From Rhodovibrio sodomensis (GTDB lineage Bacteria; Pseudomonadota; Alphaproteobacteria; Kiloniellales; Rhodovibrionaceae), in contig NZ_NRRL01000041.1 in the NCBI RefSeq assembly GCF_016583645.1, forward strand, positions 1-37,637: 37,637 bases of DNA, written 5' to 3'. Both the position numbers and the translations under genes were made by a program. Positions 1 to 7,844 of the stretch are shown here, one piece after another; position 1 is the first letter of the stretch; each line of letters begins with the position of its first letter. The notes under the pieces were generated by a model. That model was not told the DNA's origin. It saw nothing but the letters and a program-made list of their open reading frames with translations, and ran no database searches.

Positions 1-170
1 CGGCGACAACCCCAGCGACAACAACCGAGAAGGAGGTGACGACACCGAAAGCTAAGCCCTCAACATCATCGACCCGCACCGGCTACGACCTTGTCGCTCA
101 ACCGGTCACGCTGCTTGACGCGCTACACAGGACCGCGGCCTCCATCGGCATCAAGGTACTGCAGCCATGA
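1..170 (+). CDS. 3' end of an unrecognised CDS, truncated by window edge
   Basis: An open frame runs from base 3 to a TGA at 168-170. It starts with a Thr/Pro/Lys-rich linker and ends in a more ordered stretch with YDLVAQPVTLLDALHRTAAS. The change from low-complexity linker to an amphipathic C-terminus looks like a real protein end, but I do not recognise the family. The N-terminus is outside the window. A second frame through the same bases stops at 55, so the assignment rests only on composition. Confidence 0.4.
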   Translation, partial: ATTPATTTEKEVTTPKAKPSTSSTRTGYDLVAQPVTLLDALHRTAASIGIKVLQP

Positions 171-723
171 TCCGACGAGCCTGGGTCTGACCGATGTGGC
201 CTGCCCAGCACTTCCGCGGTGTCCTCGGGCATCCGCATGTGAAGCCACTCCTCTACGTCCACCTGCATAAACTCAACCCTAGGCGTTGACCTGTCTTTCC
301 GTTCAATGGCCCGTTGCTGGCGAATCGACCACGGGTTTCTATAGAGGGGTCCGTTCATTCCCATACTAGATCTAGGTGGCGTGAGCAAACGGGCCGCGAT
401 CGATCGTCATGACCACGGGCCCTCGACCCCACTAACCTGCCGAAGCTGGCTGGCTTGGGCAGCCGTAGCCATGAGCGGCAGGTTTTCCCAGAACATCGAC
501 CTCTTCGGCTCAGGGGCGGATCGGCCGGTCGTGACCCGAAGCAGCCGTCGATATGAGTTAGCGGCTGTGCTAATAAGGAATCTCGAAAGATACCGTTTTC
601 AGCCGAAAGGGGGCCATCGGAATGGCGGAAAACCAACATTTCCGAGCTTTAAGCTTGGCAGTGAAGGCTTTTTTTCGGGGTGCCCATAAGTGAATTCCGG
701 ACATCGTCGCGTAGACAACGACA
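171..723. other. Gene-poor stretch, no supported gene
   Basis: About 550 bases without a convincing gene. Open frames exist on both strands (for example a minus-strand frame 98-388 and a plus-strand frame from ATG at 471 to 689), but none has a good ribosome binding site, recognisable domain or the strong GC3 bias seen elsewhere in the window. The composition is less GC-rich than the region beyond 1.8 kb. It may be decayed mobile DNA. Confidence 0.4.
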
Positions 724-1167
724 TCATGTCACGTTGGCTCTACGGTCACCACATTCCCGCACTCGCTTGAGGACGATGGCTTGAACTTCGCTAGGTGTAT
801 ATGGCGGCATTTCTTGAGCCGTTATTGTCGTCTTTACCCGGGAACTATCCGTCGCCCTAAACTCAGCGACGTAGATGATCCAACCATCGGTAGGGCCGAA
901 GAACTCAGCTGTGTCCTGATCCGGATAATGTCGAAAGGCCAGTGAATCGGCGAGACTACGGCCGATATCGTTGGAAGGTTGATCGCGTTCCATAAGCCGG
1001 AGTGTGCATCGCGCCACCGCCTCATAGTCGCCTCGTACTGAGATAGATTTCGACTGCCCATCGCGGCGCAGCTCCCCTACATTCGACGCGCACCCTGCGA
1101 GCCAAATCGCGAGACCCATGACGGCGCAAAAAGCGAACGTCAGGCGTTGGCGAAACAGCACATGCAT
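724..1167 (-). CDS. Small putative lipoprotein, function unknown
   Basis: A 147-residue protein with a short basic N-terminus, a hydrophobic segment (about residues 9-24) and a lipobox LAGC with Cys at about residue 26. It should be exported, lipidated and anchored in the envelope. The mature part has no motif I recognise. Start is the ATG at 1167; there is no strong Shine-Dalgarno, so the start is uncertain. It stands alone in a gene-poor region and its codon use is less GC-biased than genes to the right, suggesting a different origin. Confidence 0.55.
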   Translation of the reverse strand: MHVLFRQRLTFAFCAVMGLAIWLAGCASNVGELRRDGQSKSISVRGDYEAVARCTLRLMERDQPSNDIGRSLADSLAFRHYPDQDTAEFFGPTDGWIIYVAEFRATDSSRVKTTITAQEMPPYTPSEVQAIVLKRVRECGDRRANVT

Positions 1168-1625
1168 CGGTTACACATCTCCAGCGGATGGTTGCGGTAT
1201 AGGTTGGGAAGCCCGCTCCTTCGAACGCTATCTATTTTACCGCTTATGCCTTTCTCGGTCCGAACTCTGGTTACAGCTTAACCGCGAGCGCTCTTGCGGA
1301 AAAGCTCTAGGTATCGAGGAAGGTTAGGCGCGTGGCGCCCGTTATACGAGAGGTACGTGGTCGTCCGGTGTTGGCCCATCCCGGCCGCTGGCCGGGGCGG
1401 TTCGGCGGCCGCAGTGCATCAGAAAGCCGCCGACCGGGACGGGCCGTAGGGGGCTTTACCCTCTTTTGGCGCGTTCCTTAATGGCTCGACAAACGCGTAA
1501 CGCCGCGCACCTGGATGTGGGGCCAATCGCCCCCACGCGCGGCTTGGTGCAAGAAAAATCGTGGAGGGCTTCCGGCAGGCCGACGGTGAACGAGCCCGAG
1601 CGCGGGCACTGGCCGGACACAGCGA

Positions 1626-1658
1626 AAGGGCTTACCGTGTGGCGTGCGCTAAGCCCTT
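1626..1658. repeat. Perfect 9-bp inverted repeat beside tRNA fragment
   Basis: Arms AAGGGCTTA (1626-1634) and TAAGCCCTT (1650-1658) flank a 15-base loop. On the minus strand it lies just downstream of the tRNA-like 3' end, where a terminator of the original tRNA gene would sit, although a long T run is absent. It could equally be a recombinase arm site. Confidence 0.6.
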
Positions 1659-1666
1659 GTAAAGTC

Positions 1667-1712
1667 GGGTTGGGGGGCCGGATTGAACCCACGACCTTCA
1701 GGTTATGAGCCT
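1667..1712 (-). other. Degenerate 3' half of initiator tRNA-Met; candidate att scar
   Basis: Read on the minus strand, the segment follows the 3' half of bacterial tRNA-fMet: GGCTCATAACC (anticodon loop, CAT), GAAGGTCGT, GGTTCAA (T loop) and CCGGCCCCC, then CAACC close to the expected CAACCA end. One A is missing from the T loop and one base from the acceptor, so it is not a functional gene. The D arm and 5' half do not continue at higher coordinates. A 3'-half-only tRNA is the usual remnant at the distal end of an element that integrated with a tyrosine recombinase into a tRNA gene. In that reading the element extends rightwards from here. Confidence 0.6.
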
Positions 1713-1843
1713 CAAGGTCAGCGACGTCGGAAAATCCTTGTCCGGCGCGCCGAGAGAGACGATTCTCGTGGAATGAGGCGCGCGGGGGCGACCGCGGCGC
1801 GGCGCATCTAAGTCCGTGGAAAAAGACACAAGGCAGAAGTGGC

Positions 1844-3229
1844 ATGATGCACTACCGAGACGAGCGGAAAGCCCGCGTTTTCGACCTCACCAAAGAAGAC
1901 GGCCCCGAGGGGCACCAGCATGGAGACGCCGCGCCGAGATCCTCTCTCGCGCGCGGTTTTTCGCGCCTGGAGCACGCGTACGAGACCGGGGAGACCGTGC
2001 GCGGGCTGATCGCCAGGGAGGCCAGGAGCCGCAACGGGTTCATGGTCACGTTCCGGGGCGGGATACGCGCGTTCCTGCCGCTTCGGCTGATAGACCATCA
2101 CCGCGTCAAAGACATAGAGGCGTACCACGACCTGCTCGGTGAAGAGCGCGATTTCTACGTGATCGAGTTTGCCGAGGACTCGGCGCACCACAAGAACATC
2201 GTCGTGTCGCTGATCGACGAGAGCGAGGACGAACCCGAGGAGGAGGCATCGGACTATCTGAACCAGATCGACGTCGGGTCCGTGGTCGTCGGCACCGTCC
2301 ACACGATCAAGACCTACGGCGCATTCCTGGAGCTGGCGCCGGGGCTGGACGCCCTGCTCCACCTCTCGGAGATCGACTGGGAGTACGTCGATCATCCCGG
2401 CGAGTTCCTGGCGCCGGGCGACCAAGTCAAAGTGAAGGTGGCCTCGATCGACCGGCAAAAGAGCAAGATAGCCGTTTCGCGGCGCGCGCTGATCGAAGAC
2501 CCGTGGGCGGGCGTCGAGAAGCGATATCGCGTGGGCGACGTCGTCGACGGCCACGTGGCCTGGATAAAAAGCTACGGCTTGCTGATCGAGGTCGAGCCCG
2601 GCATCGTCGGCTTGGCGCACACCTCCGAACTCGGCTGGGGAGCCGTGGACGAGACGGTGCTGGAGGACGGGACCTACGAGAAGGGCGAGGACGTCCGCGC
2701 CAAGGTGATCCACGTCGACGCCGAAAAGCGCAGGCTCCTTCTCAGTCCGCGGCAGGCTTCGGAGAACCCGTACCAGAGCTATCTCGTGGCCAACCCCGTC
2801 GGCGCCGAAGTCACCGGACAGGTGTTCGAGGTTCGAAGCGATCGCATAGGCGTGCGGCTGGCCCCGGAGGTCGTCGGATGGATACCGCGTGAGAAAGGTC
2901 GCTCGAAGAAGGCGTCCCCGCGCTTCGGGGACGATATCCGCGTTCGAATAGCCGGCGCGGACGCCAAGAAGGGCACCGTCGAACTGGAAAGCGCGGAAAG
3001 CGCGGAGAACGCCCCCCAGGCGGAGGCAGAACCGCAGAAGCCAAGGAACGGCCGCGGGAAGCTCACGCTGAACTTCGGCGACGAGCGGTCGGGGTCCGCG
3101 ACGGAAAAACCTCCGAAAGCGTCCGCGAAGCCCCGACCGTCCGACCTGGGGGCGAAACTCGGCGACACGGAGCGCCGGGCGGTACGGCGAGCGGCGTCAA
3201 CCTTGAGGGCCAGCGGCTCCGTCGCCTGA
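1844..3229 (+). CDS. S1-domain RNA-binding protein, ribosomal protein S1-like
   Basis: A 461-residue protein with four S1-type OB-fold repeats: about residues 45-125 (divergent), 143-213, 228-303 and 317-382, followed by a basic, Pro/Lys-rich tail. The second repeat (GTVHTIKTYGAFLEL ... LLHLSEIDWEYVDHP) and the DPW linker that follows closely match repeat 3 of ribosomal protein S1. Chromosomal S1 has about 560 residues and six repeats, so this is a shortened homolog that probably binds single-stranded mRNA. It sits first inside the putative element. Start: tandem ATGs at 1844/1847 with only a weak purine-rich upstream sequence. It is not clear whether it joins the ribosome or acts as an independent RNA regulator. 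Confidence 0.85.
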   Translation: MMHYRDERKARVFDLTKEDGPEGHQHGDAAPRSSLARGFSRLEHAYETGETVRGLIAREARSRNGFMVTFRGGIRAFLPLRLIDHHRVKDIEAYHDLLGEERDFYVIEFAEDSAHHKNIVVSLIDESEDEPEEEASDYLNQIDVGSVVVGTVHTIKTYGAFLELAPGLDALLHLSEIDWEYVDHPGEFLAPGDQVKVKVASIDRQKSKIAVSRRALIEDPWAGVEKRYRVGDVVDGHVAWIKSYGLLIEVEPGIVGLAHTSELGWGAVDETVLEDGTYEKGEDVRAKVIHVDAEKRRLLLSPRQASENPYQSYLVANPVGAEVTGQVFEVRSDRIGVRLAPEVVGWIPREKGRSKKASPRFGDDIRVRIAGADAKKGTVELESAESAENAPQAEAEPQKPRNGRGKLTLNFGDERSGSATEKPPKASAKPRPSDLGAKLGDTERRAVRRAASTLRASGSVA

Positions 3230-3232
3230 GGT

Positions 3233-3865
3233 TCAACCGAAGACCTTCGGGATCGGCGCGTTCGACGTTCCGGGGGACGGCGCGAACGCCTCATCCAAGA
3301 CCTGAGGTTCGGGCGGCCTCGGAGCCGGAGAGGGTTCGACGTCTCGAAGTCGATCGAGAGAGCGCTGCACACGCCGCTCGTGGGCCATGTCTTCACGCAT
3401 CAACTTGACCGGATCTTTGGACCCCGCCTCGGGTCCGAAAGGGTCGGCCGGCTCAAGAGCGTCCGACACCGTCGACGCCACCGTTGCGACAGCTCCGGTC
3501 GCGAGCGTCTCAAGCGCCGCCAAACCCTGGACCAGCGCGACGCCCGGCAGTGCGAGGGCGAAGAGGGCTTTTTTCGCCGCCTTCACGGCTATCGACTTCG
3601 CGACCGAACGCGCGATGCGCCCCATCAGTCCGGGCTTGCGCTTAGGGGCGTTCTTGGACGCTTGGCCTGCCCTGCCCTTCTGAGAGTTCTGCCGACCGTA
3701 GCCAACGAGTTGCTCCGGCGAATACGGGTCGCTCGGATCGACGCCCCAGCCCAGGAAAGTTCGGCTGGTTCTGTGGGCGTGCTCGGGGTGCCCTCGACGG
3801 AGTTCTCGCCTCTTCTCCGCGAAGCTCTCCTCGGCCTTGGGCTTGGCCGCTGACTGCATGGGCAT
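3233..3865 (-). CDS. Hypothetical protein with hydrophobic middle
   Basis: A 210-residue protein, convergent with the S1-like gene and only 3 bases from it. The N-terminal 80 residues are polar and basic (many Arg/Lys), then comes an Ala/Val/Leu-rich stretch at about 95-135 that could be one or two membrane-associated helices, and a Pro-rich C-terminus. GGAGA lies 7 bases before the ATG at 3865, supporting this start. No domain recognised. A 43-base gap separates it from the next upstream minus-strand gene, so the two are probably cotranscribed. Confidence 0.65.
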   Translation of the reverse strand: MPMQSAAKPKAEESFAEKRRELRRGHPEHAHRTSRTFLGWGVDPSDPYSPEQLVGYGRQNSQKGRAGQASKNAPKRKPGLMGRIARSVAKSIAVKAAKKALFALALPGVALVQGLAALETLATGAVATVASTVSDALEPADPFGPEAGSKDPVKLMREDMAHERRVQRSLDRLRDVEPSPAPRPPEPQVLDEAFAPSPGTSNAPIPKVFG

Positions 3866-3908
3866 TCTCGGTCTCCTTGGCCGCGCGTGGCGGCCGACAC
3901 ACTGAAAA

Positions 3909-4592
3909 TCAGAAGATCGCGTAGGCGATGACGCTCGCCGCTAACGTCGCGACAAGCGCAAGCGCGGTTCGCTCAGGACGCCGGAGAGCGAAGTCGGCGA
4001 ACTGTTCGACGAGTCCGCGTTCCGACGGGTCGTCGTCAAACTCTGTCGTGCCATCCAGGTCGATCGGTTCGCGATTGGCGAAGCTGTCCAGTTCGTCCGC
4101 TGGATCGAACGGGCTGTCGCTCTCCGCGCCCCCTGCCCCGCTACGGGTCCAGTTATGGACACGAACGACACGGTCGATCTCGCAGCGCATGTCCGCCGAA
4201 GCCCGGATATAGCGGCGCCCGCTGTCCTTCTGCCCGACTTCGAGAACGGTCGCGGCATCGAGGGCGATGCAAGCGAGGCCCAGGAGGCCGCCCTGCGCCG
4301 GGCACTCGTTCCAAACGTGGAAGCTCAGTTCGTCCGGACTCTCGCTTGGAAGGCGCGCCGTGTCGTGGAACTCGAAATCGATCCAGAAGCGGTGCGGCCC
4401 CGCGTGCGGCGCGAGCTTGACGAGCATGACGGGCACCAGGCCGTCTGTCGCCTCGGCGTCGAACAGCGTCGCGTAGCCGCGGTCGGGAAGGCCGGTCTCC
4501 CGAAGTCGGGCGGACAGGATGCCCTCAATCTGGCTGACCAGCACTTCTTCGTTCAGGTACCGGTGGAAAACCGGCTCTTCTAAGGCTTGCAT
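3909..4592 (-). CDS. Hypothetical tail-anchored protein
   Basis: A 227-residue acidic protein ending in a single hydrophobic helix (TALALVATLAASVIAYAIF), so it is probably a C-terminally anchored membrane protein with a cytoplasmic body. I chose the ATG at 4592 because AGGGTGA precedes it; the longer reading from 4634 would begin inside the promoter. It is the first gene after a minus-strand promoter at 4647-4676, followed by the 3233-3865 gene. Family not recognised. Confidence 0.65.
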   Translation of the reverse strand: MQALEEPVFHRYLNEEVLVSQIEGILSARLRETGLPDRGYATLFDAEATDGLVPVMLVKLAPHAGPHRFWIDFEFHDTARLPSESPDELSFHVWNECPAQGGLLGLACIALDAATVLEVGQKDSGRRYIRASADMRCEIDRVVRVHNWTRSGAGGAESDSPFDPADELDSFANREPIDLDGTTEFDDDPSERGLVEQFADFALRRPERTALALVATLAASVIAYAIF

Positions 4593-4620
4593 GATCGCGT
4601 CACCCTGCGACCGACGGCAA

Positions 4621-4649
4621 TTGCGTTCGAACAATATGTAGTGTATAAT
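4621..4649 (+). promoter_or_regulatory. Sigma-70-like promoter for 4710 gene
   Basis: TTGCGT (4621-4626), 17-base spacer, TATAAT (4644-4649). The consensus -10 and ideal spacing make it the likely promoter of the plus-strand gene starting at 4710. It overlaps a minus-strand promoter. Confidence 0.6.
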
Positions 4650-4676
4650 ATACCATAGGGACGCCTATGTAGTCAA
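4647..4676 (-). promoter_or_regulatory. Sigma-70-like promoter for 3909-4592 gene
   Basis: On the minus strand TTGACT (4676-4671), 18-base spacer, TATATT (4652-4647). The -10 shares bases with the plus-strand TATAAT, so the two transcripts diverge from one AT-rich core and may exclude each other. Confidence 0.6.
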
Positions 4677-4709
4677 GGCGATTGAAGTCGTGGTGGATGG
4701 GATCGGGCC

Positions 4710-5141
4710 ATGAGAGCCGAGATAGGGCGGACGGACAAGGCGGACTGGTTGGAGTTGGCGTTCATGGACATCGCGCGGCGGGGCGCGAAACCGCTCGCCG
4801 GGCGCGGTGGTGTGGCCGGCGACCGGTACGTGCCGGACGTCACGAACGCGTCGGTGATGAGGCTTTGGTGGGACGAGGGCGACCACCCTATCCTTCAGGG
4901 GAACGGTCGCATGTGCCTTTACGTGGCCGAGCGGGTCGGCGACCTCTTGTCCGAGAGCGGGTTCTATACGGCCTTGGTCGACGATCATGGGTTGTGGTTT
5001 TCGTTCAAGGACAACCCGACTGTCTCCGACGTGAAGCTGGCCGAGGCGTGCGACGCCGCGCTGCGCCAGGTCGAGCGGGAGTACGGACTCGCCGAGAGTC
5101 GAAGGGGTGAGAGACTGACCCGCGTGCTCGGTCGCCAGTGA
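4710..5141 (+). CDS. Hypothetical protein
   Basis: A 143-residue soluble protein with no signal peptide or membrane helix. The central part is rich in aromatic residues and the C-terminal third is a predicted charged helix. No family recognised. It is transcribed divergently from the tail-anchored protein and precedes a coiled-coil protein gene that has its own promoter in the 90-base gap. Confidence 0.6.
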   Translation: MRAEIGRTDKADWLELAFMDIARRGAKPLAGRGGVAGDRYVPDVTNASVMRLWWDEGDHPILQGNGRMCLYVAERVGDLLSESGFYTALVDDHGLWFSFKDNPTVSDVKLAEACDAALRQVEREYGLAESRRGERLTRVLGRQ

Positions 5142-5162
5142 AAGCCCCCGTGATGTCGGTTT

Positions 5163-5190
5163 TTGACATTGAGGTCGCGTTGAATACCCT
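5163..5190 (+). promoter_or_regulatory. Promoter for the coiled-coil protein gene
   Basis: TTGACA (5163-5168), 16-base spacer, TACCCT (5185-5190). Perfect -35, weaker -10. The gene starts 42 bases downstream. Confidence 0.5.
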
Positions 5191-5231
5191 AGATCGTCGG
5201 TTGATAGCGCGGAACATCCATCGGAGGGGGC

Positions 5232-6047
5232 ATGTACGGCAGAACGCCGGAATACCTGCAAGGCGAAATCGTCGGCCAGAACCTGAGGCACGGGCGCGAA
5301 ATGAAGCAAGCCCGCAAGAAGGCGGCTGACGACGCGGCGGACGTTGCGGTCGTCGTGGCGGAGGCCCTGATGCAGCAAGGCAACGGGCCCAACAGGAAGC
5401 TCCAGCAAGAGAAGGCTGCCCTTCAGCGCGAAATCCACGAACTGAAGGGGCGCGTGCTTCGGGCGGAACACAAGGCCGAGATGGAGGCGATTTCCCGAAA
5501 GTCGGCCCAGCGCGAGCGCGATTGGCTTCACGACGACCTGACGAAAGCGCGCATCCGGGCCAACCGCGCCGATCAGGCTAGAGACAAAATGAGGGCGGAA
5601 GAGCGGGAGAAGGCCGAAGTCCACGTGCAGACGGCCGCGTACTTCTGCGAAGTCGCCATCCGAGCCGAATGCGACGCGTCGGCGGAACGGGCGGCGCGCG
5701 CCCTATTTCAATCCGTCATCGACGGCAAAGCCCCCGCGGATTTGCCCAAGCGGGTCACCGCGCGGGACAGCGAGGGCAATCCGGTGACGGAGACCGAGCG
5801 GGTCGCCCGTATGACTTGGCGGAAGACCGCGCTCGAACTCAGCCGCCGCGACCTGGCGGCGGCGAGCGATCCGGCGGATCCGATCCCTTGCGTGACGGGC
5901 ACGGAGCGCGCCGCGCGCCGCAGGATGCTCGCCGAGAAAGAGGGCCGCCGAGGGTCGGTGACGAGCGTGCCCGTTCCGACGTCCGACGAGGTCGCGAAAG
6001 CGGGCCAGACGTTCCGCCGCGGCGCTTTCGACAGGCTCAAGACGTGA
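5232..6047 (+). CDS. Hypothetical coiled-coil protein
   Basis: A 271-residue protein with a strong Shine-Dalgarno (GGAGGGGG) before the ATG at 5232. Residues about 55-135 form a long charged coiled coil rich in Glu, Arg, Lys and Ala heptads; the rest is mixed alpha-helical and ends in basic residues. It probably oligomerises. Function unknown. Transcription ends at the perfect hairpin at 6074-6120. Confidence 0.65.
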   Translation: MYGRTPEYLQGEIVGQNLRHGREMKQARKKAADDAADVAVVVAEALMQQGNGPNRKLQQEKAALQREIHELKGRVLRAEHKAEMEAISRKSAQRERDWLHDDLTKARIRANRADQARDKMRAEEREKAEVHVQTAAYFCEVAIRAECDASAERAARALFQSVIDGKAPADLPKRVTARDSEGNPVTETERVARMTWRKTALELSRRDLAAASDPADPIPCVTGTERAARRRMLAEKEGRRGSVTSVPVPTSDEVAKAGQTFRRGAFDRLKT

Positions 6048-6073
6048 GCGTGAAAAACGCCGCCGTGAAAGCG

Positions 6074-6120
6074 AAAACGCGCCCTGCGGAGCCGTTTTTT
6101 CCGGTTGCAGGGCGCGTTTT
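6074..6120. terminator. Bidirectional terminator
   Basis: Perfect 14-bp stem: AAAACGCGCCCTGC (6074-6087) pairs with 6107-6120. The AAAA/TTTT ends give a U tract in both directions. It lies between convergent genes ending at 6047 (+) and 6192 (-). Confidence 0.85.
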
Positions 6121-6191
6121 CTGTTTTATCTCAGGCGGTTGATCCGCCCTTTGTCGTAGACGATGGAAGCGTTGTAGCCCGAGACAGGTCT

Positions 6192-6638
6192 TCAGCAAAA
6201 CGCCCTGCGCGGCGGCGGCGTGCCGGGCATTTCGGACGCCTTCGAGGCGAGGATTTCCGCGAGGGCTTCGACGGCCTCGGTTGCGGTGTGGCAGCGGCTC
6301 AGAGCGGCTCTCCGGACCGCGTTGACGGCGGTGACGGTGCGCACGTCCATGAAGGCAGCCAGACGGTCGACTTCCGACAGCGAGAGGGCGCTGACGGCGA
6401 CGTCCAGGGGTTCGGCGGGAAGCGCGTCCGAGTGTTCGACGGTCAGGCGCCCGGCGATCGAGAAGCCTTCGGGCAGCGTGTAGATCGGCGAGACTTGAAA
6501 GGTCAGGTGGACTGGAACCCGGAAGATGCCTTCAAGGGGCGCGTCGTACCGCTCCGCCCCCGCGACGTCGGGTTCGATCTCCAGCCCTCCTGCCAAAATG
6601 GCCTTCATGGCGGCGCGCTCGGATGCGGACTGGGGCAT
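6192..6638 (-). CDS. Hypothetical protein downstream of partition genes
   Basis: A 148-residue soluble protein, third in the parA operon, 19 bases after the parA partner gene. GGAGTC lies 8 bases before the ATG at 6638. The N-terminal half looks beta-rich (alternating hydrophobics), the C-terminal half helical. No domain recognised. Its position suggests it is expressed with the partition module, but there is no direct evidence of a partition role. Confidence 0.65.
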   Translation of the reverse strand: MPQSASERAAMKAILAGGLEIEPDVAGAERYDAPLEGIFRVPVHLTFQVSPIYTLPEGFSIAGRLTVEHSDALPAEPLDVAVSALSLSEVDRLAAFMDVRTVTAVNAVRRAALSRCHTATEAVEALAEILASKASEMPGTPPPRRAFC

Positions 6639-6657
6639 GCGATAGACTCCGTCGGCG

Positions 6658-7092
6658 TCAGTTTCGGGACTGGCGACCGGGCTTCAGGCGCTGAAGCCCT
6701 TCGTACCTGCGGACGAGTTCTTCGTCGTCCGAGACCTCGGCCAGCGCGAGCAGGCCCATGCGCAGGACTTCGGAGTTCTTGATCGGCTTGCCGGTCGCGT
6801 AGAGGAGCCGCTGGAAGATGGCGTGGAGAAGTTCGTCCTCTTCGGTCGGCATCGAGATCGTATGCCGGACTGCCGGCTTGCGCGGCTGCGCCCCCTGCCC
6901 TTCCGCCTCGACGTTCGCGGGGGCTGGTTGGTTGGGGGCGTAGGTGCGGCTCGCGGCGTCGGTCTGCTCGGCCCGCCGCTCGCGTTCAGCGAGGCGCTTC
7001 GAGCGTTCGGCTTCGGTTTCCTTCGGCTGGGCCTGCGTGGCGGACACCTGCTGCACGCGGCCCAGGGCCTGCCCGATGTTTTTGCGGGACAT
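6658..7092 (-). CDS. Small partition partner protein (putative ParB/centromere-binding role)
   Basis: A 144-residue protein whose ATG (7092) overlaps the parA stop codon by one base (TAATG), so the two are translationally coupled. The N-terminal 70 residues are polar, rich in Gln, Glu, Arg and Ala, and likely disordered; the C-terminal 65 residues (HTISMPTEEDELLHAIF..., then SEVLRMGLLAL) resemble the small DNA-binding domains, often ribbon-helix-helix, encoded directly after type Ib ParA genes. I infer that it binds the palindrome-rich tract upstream of parA; no catalytic ParB CTPase motif is present. A much longer in-frame reading up to 7854 is only parA antiframe. Confidence 0.65.
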   Translation of the reverse strand: MSRKNIGQALGRVQQVSATQAQPKETEAERSKRLAERERRAEQTDAASRTYAPNQPAPANVEAEGQGAQPRKPAVRHTISMPTEEDELLHAIFQRLLYATGKPIKNSEVLRMGLLALAEVSDDEELVRRYEGLQRLKPGRQSRN

Positions 7093-7817
7093 TACGCGAC
7101 TCCCTGGGACGCCTCTTGCTCGGCCGCCAGAACGCGGTCGATGTACTCGATCACCGGTTCGTCTTCGGCGATGTGCTTCAGGATGTTTTCGGCGAGATTG
7201 CGGAAATCCTGGGCCTCTTGGCTCTTCGGCTCCATGGAGGTGATGCAGGTGCCGAAAGCGTACGCCTCTTGGAGGCTCTTCCGCTGCCGGACGCCGGGTT
7301 CGATCGTCGGGATGCCGAAGTCGCGCATCGCCTTGGCGACCTCGCGACCGATCACGAGGCGCTTGTCGACGCGGGAGAACAGCACGCGGGCCTTCAGGTC
7401 CTCGTTGACCTCGGCGATCTCGAACACGAGCGCTCGCTCCGCGTAGGAGCTGTTGAGGTCGATGGGAGTGCATTGCATCGGCAGGAGCGCGAAGTCGGAC
7501 ATCTTGAGCGCTGAACGAGGCTGCGGCGCGTCCGCGTGGGGAGGCGTGTCCACCAAGATGATGTCGTAGTCTTCCGCCTGGCGGCGAAGCTCCGTGTGCA
7601 GCTTGGTGCCCATCTGGGCGAGCCCGGAAACGTGGGCCGGGAAGGGCGTTCCTTCGGGCGCGGCCGCCGCCCAGGACAGCGCGGAGCCTTGCGGGTCCGC
7701 GTCCACGACCAGCACTTTGTAACCGGCTTCGACGTAGGCGCCGGCGACGTTCATGCAGATCGTGCTTTTGCCCACCCCGCCCTTTTGCTGAACGACGCTG
7801 ATGATGGTCGCGGTCAT
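7092..7817 (-). CDS. parA: ParA-family plasmid partition ATPase
   Basis: A 241-residue P-loop ATPase of the MinD/ParA superfamily. Deviant Walker A QQKGGVGKST at residues 9-18, Walker A' VVDADPQGSA near 38-47 and Walker B IILVDTPPH near 86-94 are all present. It lacks an N-terminal HTH, so it is the short type Ib form. Such proteins form ATP-dependent nucleoid-bound gradients that segregate plasmids or ICEs together with a centromere-binding partner. AAGGGG precedes the ATG at 7817. It heads a three-gene operon and faces a long upstream tract of CGTATG-type palindromes. Confidence 0.95.
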   Translation of the reverse strand: MTATIISVVQQKGGVGKSTICMNVAGAYVEAGYKVLVVDADPQGSALSWAAAAPEGTPFPAHVSGLAQMGTKLHTELRRQAEDYDIILVDTPPHADAPQPRSALKMSDFALLPMQCTPIDLNSSYAERALVFEIAEVNEDLKARVLFSRVDKRLVIGREVAKAMRDFGIPTIEPGVRQRKSLQEAYAFGTCITSMEPKSQEAQDFRNLAENILKHIAEDEPVIEYIDRVLAAEQEASQGVA

Positions 7818-7844
7818 GCCGGCCCCTTCGATGTGCGGTTGGGA

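Larger units (their letters stand above)
1168..1843. other. Intergenic stretch holding a tRNA fragment and hairpin
   Basis: About 675 bases without a supported gene. It contains a GC-rich hairpin-prone segment near 1382-1450, a perfect 9-bp inverted repeat (1626-1658) and the initiator-tRNA-like fragment (1667-1712). Gene density and coding bias rise sharply to the right of this stretch. Confidence 0.5.

Noticed and set aside
1667..1740. Intact tRNA gene on the minus strand
   Set aside because: The 5' half (acceptor and D arm) is missing, the T loop lacks a base and the T stem does not pair properly.
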